This document shows positions 11,720 to 23,650 of a stretch of DNA of 64,000 bases, in pieces (within the stretch, counting starts at the first letter, position 1; each line of letters begins with the position of its first letter). Source of the stretch: Sphagnum compactum (lineage: Eukaryota; Bryophyta; Sphagnopsida; Sphagnales); contig OZ234499.1 in NCBI GenBank assembly GCA_965153455.1, positions 16,674,271 through 16,738,270 of the forward strand, given 5' to 3'. The notes under the pieces were generated by a model. It did no database searches. It saw only the letters and a program-made list of their open reading frames with translations, and was not told where the DNA came from. A program made the position numbers and the translations under genes.

Positions 11720-12640
11720 TATACGTGATCAGGCTCTGCCTCAGGACGAGAATTAAGCTCGTTCAAAACAAACAAACGTCGATAGTTTGCTGCTGAACAC
11801 AACTTCCTTCAAATCAGCAGCTCATGAAAGATCTACTAATCTGCTGGGCGTCGTCCTATGTCCGTCCACTGCTGAAGAATGTCCATACTATACTAAGAGT
11901 GAGCACACGAGCGCTTGAAACTAGCAACTTCATCTATATCCGAAGGACCACGTATAATGAATCACATAATGCTAGTATGCTCTGAAGGATAAACGAAATC
12001 TAAACATGAGTCATTCTGAAGGCTGCAAAAGATTTTCATCAACAAACAGACAAGACGAGCCTTTATCCAATCCACCTTATGGAAGAGAAGACACAGCAGT
12101 GAAACCCTTGCTCGGAGAGGAAAATGTATGCATAACTCTGTTCTCGGGCGAACGGGATTCAAGGCATTAACTCCGTAAGAAGAAAGTGTAGAACTCGCCA
12201 GTGTTTAACTGTAGTATCGGCTAACGGGAAAGGTATTAACTCTGTTAGAAGAAGTTAGAACTCTGGTGTATAGCTCTGGTCTCTGCAAATGGGAAAAAGG
12301 CATTAACTCCGTTACATGCGCCTTTTGTAGATGATCTTCGTCGATACTGCTCAATAACCTAATTCGAATTTCGCTCTAGTCATCGATTCCGTGGTGGCGT
12401 TAAAGTATCATCCGGGTAAATTCTGCCTGTGGTAACCTTAATGGTTAAAAACAAAATGTGGTAAGATAAGAATGATTTTGGCAATGGTTCCAATTACTCT
12501 CTCTTGAGATCCTATTGAGTGGGTGACGAACGGAGTACAGAGAGAACAACGTGGCATACTGCGTAGAGAGAGCCTTTTAAACTCCCTCCACATGATTTGA
12601 ACAACTTAATTCCAACGCTCCTTAATAAAGCATGATTAAA
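11720..12640. other. Upstream region of SPX-A
   Basis: This non-coding region lies 5' of SPX-A. It contains a loose repeated phrase, GGCATTAACTCCGTTA and variants (about 12160-12320), occurring three times about 70 bases apart. I could not identify a convincing TATA box on the minus strand. Confidence 0.35.
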
Positions 12641-12644
12641 AATG

Positions 12645-13215
12645 TACTGAGATGACCATTATTTGGTTGGTTGATAAACCTAAATTACTACAATTAAGAA
12701 AGTTTCTTATTTTAAAACCATATTGCACATGGTCCTTTATTAAGTTTAAATGAGCTAATTATCATGAAATTAAACGACTGGGAGATGAATAAAACATTAC
12801 TACGTTAAATGTTCCAAAACAAAAGACGTCATGAACCCTAACCACTAAACCCTAACCTTAAAAAAGACAAAAATGGAAAATTTCTAATATTATGGAAAAT
12901 AACATAAGGATATATTGTATATGGTTGGGCTAATGAAGGTTATTAAGTGCTAATTACCATGATTAAATGAATGTGAGATGACCATTTAGTTGCTTGTTAA
13001 ATCAAAATTACTGCTAAGATCTCTAGTTTCATATGGGAAAAAATACTTAAGTATATTGCACATGGTCCCTAACTTAGTTTAAATTTGCTAATTATCATGG
13101 TTACAAACTTGTGAGATGACAATTTAGTTCCTTGTTAAACCAAAATTATTAAGTTAAGCTAGTTTTTAAATATAGGAAAAACACAAGCATATTGCACATG
13201 GTGCCTATTAACTTT
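12645..13215. repeat. Degenerate tandem repeat, unit about 130-150 bp
   Basis: Three diverged copies share GAGATGACCATTTAGTTGCT, CTTGTTAAACCAAAATTA, ATTGCACATGGTCCC and GCTAATTATCATG in the same order, starting near 12645, 12970 and 13105. A spacer with some unrelated sequence separates the first copy from the others. There is no coding capacity. Confidence 0.6.
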
Positions 13216-13219
13216 ATAC

Positions 13220-14960
13220 AAAGTTTCTGGTGATAGATCAATCCAAGCTAATTTACAGTCTACGGCAGAAGTTGTAACTACAGAAGGGTATTAATAAGGT
13301 ACTTTGTTTGTTTTGTTTTTTCACGTTGAGATCTCCCTAACCAGGGTGCTTGTTGCTGTGCTCTTGATACATTGGAAAGCCCCCCATGAGTAGGGGTGCA
13401 CCAAGTTGGTTTTATAATGTTTCGATTCATAATGAAGAAGTTATTAAATACTGAATCATGTTTTCACTGAAAATTCATTTAGATCAAAACTAAATTTATA
13501 AGGGAATTTGGATGCATTCTTGGTATTGTTGGGAAGCCCTCAATGAATAGAATTAATTTATTGAAGGTGATTTGGAGACTTTTAGAACTAAGGTGTGCCA
13601 GATGTTGAATTTTGAGTAGTTTTGACGTTGAAAATTAATCTAAATTATAATTTTGGAAGGAGAAATTAATGGGGCATGAGTTCACACTGGGGCAACAACA
13701 CAGGCCACACTAGTAAGAATAAAATTGACATGTTCCTCTCTCATCCATGAAGGTGTGATAATTTTTTTCACTGCAAATGAATTGGTGCTTCAAACTTCAT
13801 TTTACCAATGTTTTCGAAAATTTACTATTTTTATAGTTTCTCAAAAAGATGTAGTGAAATTTTGCTGGAAAAAGATAATATTTCCCAGATTTTTTCGAAA
13901 GTAATTAAAAAATTTACTGCACAAGTTCAAACTCATGTTTTACAACTGTTAAGGAATTGAATACCATATTAATTATCACTACAAGGTCTTTACTAAATGA
14001 TGATTGATAAAATATTAAGACTTATCTGACTGAGTCCCTAGAAGGACCTTGCGTGAAGCATGAGCTGGATTGGTACCATGGTAAAGACCCCAAGGGTTTT
14101 TAGGTTGTTTTTTAACATTACAAATTTCCAAATATGTGGTCCTTAAAGACTTAATGTGTGGACCTTTGAGTCCAAATTGAACATTTCCTGGGTTAAACAT
14201 GGCCTCTTAGAGGCCTCACTTAAGAAGTTGAAGTTACCAACATAGGTGCTGGTTTGTTAGATCAGTCCTGAGCATACTTGAAATTTGATTATTAGGAGCC
14301 GTTTTGAAGGCAAGTCCAAACGGTGTATACATATACACTAGTCAGGATGACCTCCAATTGCTTGGGTAATTTGAATACCATATGCACATCCTGTTGTTCT
14401 AGAATCTACTAGTTACAACTTACTAATGTAAATTTTTTGTGCTCCTTTGTCTACATGAAAATAGAAGTTTCAGAGAGATAGAAGGGAGGGTTTAGAAGAT
14501 GTCATCAATTATTCTTTCAACAAATATGTGAAAACATAAAAGATGCCAACCTTCTCCTTGACCCAAATTGTGGCCAATAACTAATCCTCGAAGTGCAGCT
14601 CAAAGCAAATGCATGAACATTGTCATGATCTTACTTTGTAAATTCAGACAGCAAAATCCCAAGAGGATAACAGGACTCACCAACCGCAAAATTAATTAAT
14701 TAAATATTATTACTATTTAATTTAGACCGACCAAAGTATTACATATAATCGACGGGTTGGTTCACAAAATGAGCGGACCTGTCTGCAACTAGCTTTGAGG
14801 AGTTGGTATCACCAAAGTGCAAGTGGTGGGATCAACCCCAGATTAAAAGTGTAATAAGGACTGAAAGTGGTCTTAACGTAGGGCACTTGCTCTGGGTTGG
14901 CTCTTTTCCCCCCCTCCAGTGCAGAGGCAGGAAAGCAATCAAAAGAATTGTGGTTAGTAC
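13220..14960. other. Intergenic DNA, nothing recognised
   Basis: Mixed AT-rich sequence with no open frame longer than chance, no clear repeat and no RNA gene recognised. Confidence 0.5.
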
Positions 14961-14962
14961 CT

Positions 14963-15028
14963 GTAATTCATCACTTTACCTACTTAAAAGTGGTTGTAAT
15001 TCATCACTTTACCTACTCAAGAGTGGTT
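14963..15028 (+). repeat. 33-bp tandem duplication
   Basis: GTAATTCATCACTTTACCTA followed by CTTAAAAGTGGTT occurs twice head to tail, with one or two differences. It is a small local duplication. Confidence 0.7.
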
Positions 15029-15135
15029 GTGAGCTGCTGAGAACTCTCATTGAAGATGGTGATCATGACACATGACGTGATTCGGCCCTCTTATTATATG
15101 TGAAGAGTACCACCTGGAGATTAGCTTTTTAACTG

Positions 15136-15462
15136 CTACCTAGTCTGTGAATCCTCTCTGGTGGAAGATACAGACCCGCTATAAACTAGCAAATATGGTG
15201 ATTTCTTAGCCTGCATCTTGTAGTTGAAATCTACGAATTGTTTTGTCTTACATCTGACCACCGACCAAGAGCGTGACCTAAAACTTGGGGACCTCCTGTC
15301 AGCTTGTAACATATATGTCTCATTTAGGCGCGGGTGAACCTTGAGCGTGCTGGTATTGTTGTGGTGTTTGAATGCTTCTATGCATGTCTCATAAAGTGAC
15401 TCAGCAGTAACCTCAGAAGAGTAGTACACAGTTCCTTGATCAACACGGAATGATGGATGCAA
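15136..15462 (-). CDS. Uncharacterised open reading frame, 108 aa
   Basis: This open stretch of 108 codons starts with an ATG and is of more balanced composition than its AT-rich surroundings. The peptide is basic, with Ser/Arg-rich runs (SPSFRSRSWSVVRCKTKQF), and shows no domain I recognise, no signal peptide and no membrane segment. The frame stays open upstream of the ATG for a short distance, so it could also be an exon. No splice partner was identified. It may be a lineage-specific gene, an exon relic or chance. Confidence 0.25.
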   Translation of the reverse strand: MHPSFRVDQGTVYYSSEVTAESLYETCIEAFKHHNNTSTLKVHPRLNETYMLQADRRSPSFRSRSWSVVRCKTKQFVDFNYKMQAKKSPYLLVYSGSVSSTREDSQTR

Positions 15463-15989
15463 GGCCTGCTGTTGTGACGTATTGTTTCTTGTCAGACCCT
15501 ATTCTTGGCATGTGCATAGACCTGACAAGTTTATACAACCCATTAGACGTACATACAAACCCATGAGAGCTTTGAGTTTTAGACGTACATACAAGGCATT
15601 GTTGAAAGACGCTTTAAGCTTACATTGCTGTACAGCAACCTTGTTGCTGTGACTGCACAAACCCTAAAGACTTGAGTAGAAAGCTCAGGGATGATCCTGA
15701 TGCACTTAATTCTCTTAACAGTTCCTATGGTATGATTTATAAAGCTGCTATTTGTTGAGAGCCAGCCTGCTCAAGCTCTTCTTCTGTCAACAAATAGTAT
15801 GTAGTTGCTTGCCTAGTTCAGGAACATCAGTGTGCACAAACTTAGGCCCTTTTGAAACAACCCAAGAAAAAAGAATGTCTTCTTTTTTAAATTTATATCT
15901 GTTAAAATTAATTAACATTCCAATGGCCATAAGAGTTCCAAATCCCCAATTTCAGACGGCTTTTTAATTGAGGATCCGACTTCTGATAA

Positions 15990-16085
15990 TTAAGAAAAAT
16001 ATCTAGGTACCGGTAAGTTGAAATGAAAGAATAATCAATGGACAGTAAAATAATTTGCTGAAATGAAACAATAATCAATGGACAG
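15990..16085 (+). repeat. About 48-bp tandem duplication
   Basis: TGAAATGAAAGAATAATCAA followed by TGGACAGTA is repeated immediately downstream as TGAAATGAAACAATAATCAA then TGGACAGTA. It is a small local duplication with no coding role. Confidence 0.7.
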
Positions 16086-16454
16086 TACAATAATTGACTT
16101 ACAATAATTTTCATTTTGATCATAACTGGGAGGTTGAATTGAGGGCACTATGAGTTTCTTAGGCACACTGGTTTGGACAACTGGGGCAGATGACTTGTTA
16201 AGGCACAGAAACTATATGTTAAATTTAAGCGATATGAAAACTGGGTTGATGAAGTTAAGACACAGAAAACTATACTTTAGAATTAAGCTAGATGAAATTT
16301 CCCCAAATGGGCATGCAGTGTGCACTCTTAATAACTGGTCCATACAGACTGATTCAGACCAAAACTGAAGTCAAAAAATACATTACACTAAAGCAGGTTT
16401 CACGTTTAAAAAAGCGATCATAAATTAGGAGAGTCCGGAACTGCACATTGACAA

Positions 16455-16915
16455 GCATTGGTTTCGGTTTATGGAAAAGGATACTTCTTAGGTTACATTT
16501 TATTTTGGAACTTGGGAAGAAGGGTGGGAGGCATGATCTTTAATTAGAGTTGATCCTTCGAAAAGGCCATAAACACTATGACATCTGAATTATATGCTCA
16601 CATATGCACTTAAACTATTTAAGTTTTGGCATGCTGGCAGAGAATTCTGGAACATTCTCATCCAGAAGGATGTGCTCAATTCTTGAATTGATTTGGGTGT
16701 ATGGAAAAGCATAGGTAGTTACATGTTATTTTGGAACTTGGGCGAGGGGAGGTGGGGGGGGGGGGGAGGCACTATCTAATTGGAGGTGATCCTTCAACGA
16801 AGCCATAAACACTGTGACATCTGAATTATATGCTCTCATATGAACTTTAGCAATTTAAGTTTTCCTGTGCTGACAGAAAATTCTCAAGAACATTCTCCTA
16901 GAAACTTGTGCAGTC
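16455..16915 (+). repeat. Tandem duplication of about 230 bp
   Basis: Two diverged copies (about 16455-16670 and 16690-16915) share TATGGAAAAG, ATTTTGGAACTTGGG, GGTGATCCTTC, GCCATAAACACT and GACATCTGAATTATATGCTC in the same order. The second copy contains a run of about 12 G. No coding frame is conserved between them. Confidence 0.7.
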
Positions 16916-17969
16916 ATTCATATGAAGACTCATATAAATCATCCTTTTTTCAGAAATATTTTCTGAGTGTTTTACATCAATTAGCACAACTTAGCCAATA
17001 GCAAAAAGACAATTAAAAAAGGTGTAAGGTTCGTCCAGACCTTGTATCAACATTCTAATTTTTGTGTTATCTGTTGATTATTGAACATAGAAGACAGAGG
17101 CATGTACTGGATCTGATAGGTCCAAATTGCTGCATGTGTTACGCTGGCTTCAGATCACTGGACAGTTACTTTGTTTCTTGGAAACACTCCATTGCAGGTC
17201 CAGAGACAGGGTAAACCACTCGTGTTTGCACCTTCACCTTTTTGAGTGAGGCCTCTTAGTGCCCATCTTAGGCCTGAAAAATATTAGAACCTGATAATTG
17301 ATTTAGTCTAAGTATGGGAAATTTGTCATATTTATGAATAATTTAAATGGATTTGGGGATTTTTTACCATGATACCAACGTGGGTGCTGGTTCACCCAAG
17401 GTGCAGGCCATTTCAAGTCTCTCACCAAATTCAAGCCAATGACCTAGTGGGTTGATGTAACATTTTCATTGTTCTGGATTGTTATAAAGAAAAGGTTCAT
17501 TGGTCTGTTAATCACTAGATCAAACAGTGACCTGACTTGATCTGCAAAGTGGCAAGTATTCTTTGTGTCCCGGACAGCCAAATAAATTGTCCAGGAGGAT
17601 TCTATATCAACTTTACAAAATGAAGGTATCTAACATTAAGTGTTTCCAATGTTCTCCTTTAAAGTTATAGGTTAATTATGTGATTTAGAAAAGGAGGTAA
17701 TTTTTTGTAAACGAAATCATGATGTTGCTAAACAACTTATTTTTATCAAATGGCAGTTTCTTTCAAAAACATGCAATTACAAGGTTACTGGTCAGGATAT
17801 ATCCAAAAACTAAATAAAAAACGCCAGATTCTACTTTAGGAACTCAGACAATATAAAAGGATCCTTCTAGATGTTTTAAATTCATATTTTTTAAAGCCAG
17901 ATTTGGCTAAATTGTTTAATGGATGATTGCAACATATGTTTCATTACAGATTGAAAATAAAAGCACTGC

Positions 17970-19200
17970 CCTAAATTTGTGCCATGGCTGGTTTGAAATA
18001 AATAGGGGTCAGGTCATGTTAAGAGGTTACCTGGTACAAACATTAACTGTACATTATGACCACTAATCTCTACTCATGCCTTCACACTCTTTTGATAAAT
18101 TTGTGTCTTCAATCTCAGGCAAAAAGAAGTTATTTCTAATGAAGGTAATAATCTTTTGGGGCAGGCCCTCTGTCATGGTACTGAGGGTGTTCAGTTTATG
18201 AAATGCCCTCCCTAAAGTGGGAGGGTTCACCATACCCTTCAACCCCTCAAAATAGTATTCCCCCAAGTGATTATTACATTCGATGATGCCCTGGCAGACC
18301 CTGGACTTCATCCTTTGCCCTTGGTACGCAGGGTGTAACGCCCTGCCGCTGGACCCTACACCAACTTAGAGCATGGAATTTGAAAGCCCCATATATGGCT
18401 ATCATGTATGTTCACCCAACTCGAGCCACCTTACTCTGAACCCCCACTAACCCAAATGGTTTTGTTCAAATAGAAATAAATTTACATATTGGAACCAAAG
18501 ATCTTCAATTGTATCAAACATATATAGAGAGAGCTCGAAAACTTTAAGTACACATGCAAATAAGCCAAATTGATGAACACTTTCAGCTAGTTTATATCTT
18601 CAGAAGGATCTAAACAATTTTTATTCCACACTGCCAAGTTAGTTTCTATCAAGTTAAAAGGGGAAAAAAAATTAAAAATGCCAAGGTGAGGACCAGTGTT
18701 TCATGGTCCTCTCTTTTTCCAAAGAAAGAACCAATGGGTAGGGGTCTGGTATACGTAACCATGTGGTTCTCAAAAAATCAGAGAACCTGTCAAAGAACCT
18801 TGTACCCTGAACCACTGGTTATTTTGAGTTTATAACTTGCCTCAGAGACTTTGAAATTTTTCCAAAGCCTGAAACCAGCAGTTACTTTACGATGAAATAT
18901 AATAAGAAAACCCACAAACCTGGGGGTCTTTGATTTTTGAAATGTTCAAAAACCCGGCTTAAGCTAAAAGTTATAACAAAATCAAAGAAGTGCCAAACAC
19001 TGGTGATGACCCATTTGGAACTACAGAGTGTGATATCTAGAGAACGAACAAGGGAGCAGTGGCCTGTGGACCTCCTTGCTGGTAACTTGTGGCTCTTTCT
19101 CCCTTGCAGGTAGGTAGCCGGTCTCCGTGCAGAACTTTGCTTTTCTTCAAATCCCTTTACTTGTTCCAATTGGCCACTGCTGGTGGTCACCCGCGTCCTT
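17970..19200 (+). repeat. Duplicated region upstream of SPX-B, shared with 59.15-59.5 kb
   Basis: GGCTGGTTTGAAATAAATAG near 17984 and the following 80 bases, including acaaacattaactgta, recur in the same order near 59185. Both lie a similar distance upstream of the two SPX leaders. This shows that the duplication that made the SPX copies reached well into the 5' flank. Confidence 0.6.
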
Positions 19201-19228
19201 ACGACTCTCGACCTTTCCAGAGTGCTCA

Positions 19229-20241
19229 GGGGTATAGAGGCGTGCAGATCACATCCTGTTCCTATCTTTTCTGAAATCTTCTCCTCCTCTTCGGTTCTCC
19301 TTCCATCAGTACCTTTAAACACATCGTGTTCCTCTCTCTTTTGAGTTCTTCTTCTCCTATCCGGCTCTCGTCTGACCAGCTGCGCTGTCTGTTCCTACAA
19401 CTTGAGCTGAAGTCTTCTCCTCTTGATCTCCGGTTCTCATCAGCTGATCATTCCGCCGATCATACACCCGCGAGTTCCTATCTCTACGTAAGTCTTCTCC
19501 TATTCCTCTGACGAGCACCCGTCTGCGTGGGGGGCGATGTCCTTCCTTCCAAGTTCTTTTTTCCTGTTCGTTGTTAAACCTTCAGCTGAAGTCTTCTCCT
19601 CTGATCACCCCTCAGGATTTGCTGAGATTTCCCTTTTCTCTTTCTTCTCCTTCTTCATGTTTCTGTTCCACTGATATTGGTTTCTAATTTCGCTGCTGTA
19701 TGTTTCTATTCGAAGGTCGTGTCCTGCTCGCGCAAAGGACTCTGTTGGTGAGAAGGACTCTGTTGGTGGGGGTTCTACATCTGCTTGGCTCAGTTATCCT
19801 TCCTTTCCCTTCACATGCATGAGCATGGTTACGTCCTTCTTGCACAGAGTTCGGTTGACGTAACCAAGATTCTGTTGCCTGGGAGGAGGGGGTGATAGCT
19901 GGGCTTAGTTATGTTATTTTTCCCTCAGCATGGATAAGCATGGTTGTCTTAACACGGATAAACAAAGGTTTCTGTTTTTGGGGGTGGGTTCACAGCTTGT
20001 GTAGTTATGTTTCTTTACTTAACACGGATAAGCATAGTTCTCTCCGCATTCTTGCACAATGGTTTCTGTTGGTGTTAGGGGCAGAGGGGGAAGAAATATG
20101 GATAAGCATGGTTGTCAGCCATAGTGCTCGATGATGATGTGAAGTTGCTTAAAGAAAGAGGCTAACGATTTTGTTCCCTGTCAGAAGAAGGAAATATTGT
20201 GGCTTGCCTGCGGGCCACTTCAGAAGAATCGGTACATCAAA
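19229..20241 (+). promoter_or_regulatory. SPX-B core promoter and long CT-rich leader
   Basis: GGTATAGAGGCGTG (19231) aligns with GGTATATAGAGG at 47985 and GGTATATAGTGG at 59563, each followed by ATCACATCCTGTTCCTATCT-type sequence. A TATA box conserved in three otherwise diverged copies is the best promoter candidate. The following kilobase up to the ATG at 20242 is rich in TTCTTCTCC and GATCAG motifs. It also has three repeats of the phrase GGATAAGCATGGTTGT (about 19931, 20028, 20099). A leader intron is possible, but its ends were not resolved. Confidence 0.5.
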
Positions 20242-21637
20242 ATGAAATTCGGCAAGATATTGGCAGGAGTAGTTGAGAAGGCGCCTCCAGAGTACCTTGG
20301 AAAGTTTTTGAGCTACAAAGTTTTGAAACGACATATATTTCTACATAAGATGGGCGCCTGTCAGTGTGCACTGGCGAGGCAAATCGAGGGAGAGATCGGG
20401 CTACGTCGCCCCCTTGCATCCGGAGCTGGAGCATCACATTGCCACGAATGCAGTCGACCGGTTTACGCCATTGAACACGGTGGTAAGTTAACATCGTCTG
20501 TACATGATGGTGGTGACAATGGTCCGCGAGCAGAGGACCACCTCCAAAGTCAGGTTTTGGAGTTCAAACGGCTTCTTCGTATCCAACTGTGGAAAATCAA
20601 TGTATTTTTCACCGCCACAAAACAATTCTGCTATTTTATCATGACTGTGAGGCATTCTACCACCTGACCAAATGTGTTTTCAGTTTTTAAACTTCTTTAC
20701 AGATCTTCAGCACGCATGATGTCATACAACTTCAGCATCAGCGTCGTAACTGCCATGAATGAAACACTTTCAACGCTTTATTGGTATGCTTACAAATGCA
20801 GGAGTTGAACAACAAGCGGCTCAACGAGGAAGCCCGACAGAACATACTTCATCCCTCAGGCCGCAGATACTGGAGCCACGACACACTGCTACTTATAAGG
20901 CAACGAATGTTCAGCCTTTCTACGATGATGGCCCTTCTAGGGAACTACAGTTACTTGAATTTCGCAGGTAAGCAAGCTGACAGATCCCAAACTCTTCCTT
21001 AGCTACTGTAACTCAGCTCAATAGCTCTTTCTTGCAAAAACTGATGATCACTGCCTAGAAAAAAAGTTGTCTTCAATCAGGACAGTAAGAGGATGGATGG
21101 TGCAGGATTGATGGAAGTAATTTGTTTGCAGCTTTCATCAAAATCTTAAAGAAACACGACAAACGCACGGGCTCCAACATTCGCGCGGAATTTGTCCAGC
21201 ACATCCTGCTACAGGAGGATTCTTTTGTTTTCACAAAGGAATTGAATGACTACTGTAGAATATGCCTATCTTTACTAGGTCGATTTCCGGAGCAACCTAC
21301 GGCCCGTCGACCAGCAGCGGCAGCAGGTACTACTTTTCTCATCCGTGCTGGAGGCCGGCCACTCCTAGTGCCTGCACCAACAGTTGCTGATTCTGGAGAA
21401 GAACCTGTGAATGATACGAGTGACTGTGAGTCGTCTACTGAAACACGTCCCAATCCATTGCCCAATCCATCAAGAAGACGACCATTGGTGCGATCTCCCT
21501 ATGCTCGCCCCGCGTGGAGTCCTGCAGAGTGTGTTTATATGCGGGCAGCGACTGCAGCGGTTGCTGCTGTCATCATGGTTTCCACCACGGTTGGATCTAC
21601 CCACAACAGTCACTCCATGTATCCCCCCAACGTATGA
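20242..21637 (+). CDS. SPX-B: SPX-domain protein with extended C-terminus, three exons
   Basis: Exons are 20242-20646, 20802-20967 and 21132-21637, with donors GTGAGG and GTAAGC and acceptors ending AATGCAG and TTTGCAG. The product is 358 aa. The start is the canonical SPX beginning MKFGKILAGVVEKAPPEYLG. The binding-site motifs are intact: FLSYKVLKRHI (22-32), LWKINVFF (116-123) and FIKILKKHDKRTGSNIR (192-208). It should therefore bind inositol pyrophosphates and act as a phosphate-status sensor that sequesters partner proteins, as known for plant SPX proteins. After the domain comes a Pro/Ser/Arg-rich tail, then a hydrophobic stretch (about residues 324-345, AATAAVAAVIMVSTTVG) close to the end. 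This could be a tail anchor, which would be unusual for an SPX-only protein. There is no EXS, RING or MFS domain. Confidence 0.8.
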
Positions 21638-21639
21638 AA

Positions 21640-23040
21640 TCACAAACTCGTTTGCATGTACTGGTGAAACACCAAGTCTAGAGGTGTAGCTCTCTTATGA
21701 ACATGAACAAAATTTCCTACATTTTGAAACTCTTCCTCACTTGGTCCTCACTTACATTTTACAGCAAAAATTTTAACGGAATACATGTATGTTTTCTTTC
21801 CTCTGTTATGACACTTGTGTTTTCTATTTTGTTTCTTTTGAATAGGTTCTACTTTGGGAAGCACCTAGTTTCCTCTTTCTATCTTTGATCAGGAAGGGGC
21901 AAAGTTGGGTGTGGTTGAAGGCTGTACATACATGGTTTTGACAACTTTTTTCCATAGTTTCTATGTTGAAATCAACTCTTGTGTACATAATTAACATTTG
22001 GCCCATGGAATTTTTAAAATCGTATTTGGAGTTGAATTTGTTCCCTCCTTGTGAACCTAGGCACAACTTCAGAGAGCCAATTGACATCAACTCTTGTGCG
22101 TACAACAATTAACCCTGGATGTTTTTAATTTCATTTGGGGCTGGTTTAACTAGGTTGTGGGTTCCTTAAAAAACTTGGGTACAAATTTAAAGCTGGGCAC
22201 CACCAACCTCCCAAGTTTAGCAGTTCCACTAAGACACAGTTTAGAATGTGGCTTTCAAAAGGGAGCTATGCACCAATCCTTTCAAGTATATTCCATGACA
22301 TATTCTTTGGTTCGTTGGACAAGGCCCCTAAAAGGGGTTAGAGGACATAATTGCATCCGTAATGGTCTTACTACATGGCCTTTTCTGCCTCTTTTTAGAT
22401 CCCACTTGTAAATGTCAGAATGAAGGGTAGTGTGGGGTCTGCTAGGCAGGTCACGTAGGCAGGTGCCATTCAAAAGACCATTGTGTAAAATGCACATGGG
22501 GGGGGGGAGGACCTAAGACTTCTGCTTCATGTTCTTCAAGGTTTGGCAATCGCAAGTGGATTTTTTTTGGAACTTGGTTAAAATTTCTCAAATTTTAAGT
22601 CATGTTGTTATATATACAATTGAAGCTCAGCCTTTAACTTGATTTTATTCATAAACAAGTATCTTTACATTAGCTTGTTTAAAATCCTCCAACAGCTCTA
22701 AAACGCATGATTATAATGGTTCCTGGTGTGACCCAGAACAAACCAAGGTACCATGCAGGATGGATCTTGTGTGGACAGCAAACACTTTTTCATTGTACTT
22801 CCATGGAGCCCATAGTTAACCGCTGTGGGTAGCTATATATTAGCAATCCACATGCATCTAGCTACCTTGAGGTGCCTTCTTCACTTAAAGATACCTAAAT
22901 AATAATCACCTACGTTCCCTAACTTATTACATATCATACTTATGGGCACTTACAGAGGGGTTACCTAGGTAGAGAAATGGGGAAGTAGATGAGTCTGCAA
23001 GATAGGTTACCAATGTGCTGGAACCTTTGCAACTTGGATG
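21640..23040. other. Intergenic DNA between SPX-B and SPX-C
   Basis: It holds the 3' flanks of two convergent genes, SPX-B (plus) and SPX-C (minus). There is a run of about 10 G near 22498. No further gene or defined repeat is supported. Confidence 0.5.
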
Positions 23041-23650
23041 CAGTTCATCTACAACCGAGTCCTAACATGGATATAGAATGGATGGTGCACAGCGATAGGC
23101 GCTGGGTCACACACCTAATTTGGGAATAATTGCCATGCGATGAAATTATAGTTTTTGTAAAATCTTACCCCATTTTTTTCTACTGAGAAAGCCCATGGAG
23201 GTGGGCTTAAAATGCTGATGGGTTTTATGAATTTAGCATAATGCTTGTGGATTTGTGGGCTTGAAAGTTTACACTTTTGGTAAAGCCTATTGGCTTTTCT
23301 TTTCCTTGTGATACTCGACTGGTACCCACTAGGTATCATGGGATTTTTAAAAATTAAAAAGAAAATGGTTTTTATGCTGTGTTTTAAAGCCCTTAGGGAT
23401 GGGCTTTAGCTAGATTTTACCCTACACATTAATTATATGTTCCCTGAGATTCTTCTTGAGCCGATGAACACCTAGAAGTTAAACCCCAAAAAGAGTTCAA
23501 CGAAGTTTCAAAGCTGCTTCCAAGTCCCAAACTAATTCCATGTGTCCACAAAAATCTAAATGAAGATCTCCATTCATTCAACAATTGTCATTTTGTCAAT
23601 CCTTTGAACCTCTCTCAATTGGCAATACCTTGCTAATTGCAGTAGATTAA

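Noticed and set aside
16745-16770. Runs of G (also near 22498 and C runs near 58960)
   Set aside because: Simple homopolymer slippage; no G-quadruplex pattern of four separated runs was seen.
18882-19322. Minus-strand frame of 146 codons
   Set aside because: It lies antisense to the SPX-B promoter and leader, has no recognisable domain, and its composition follows from the CT-rich leader.
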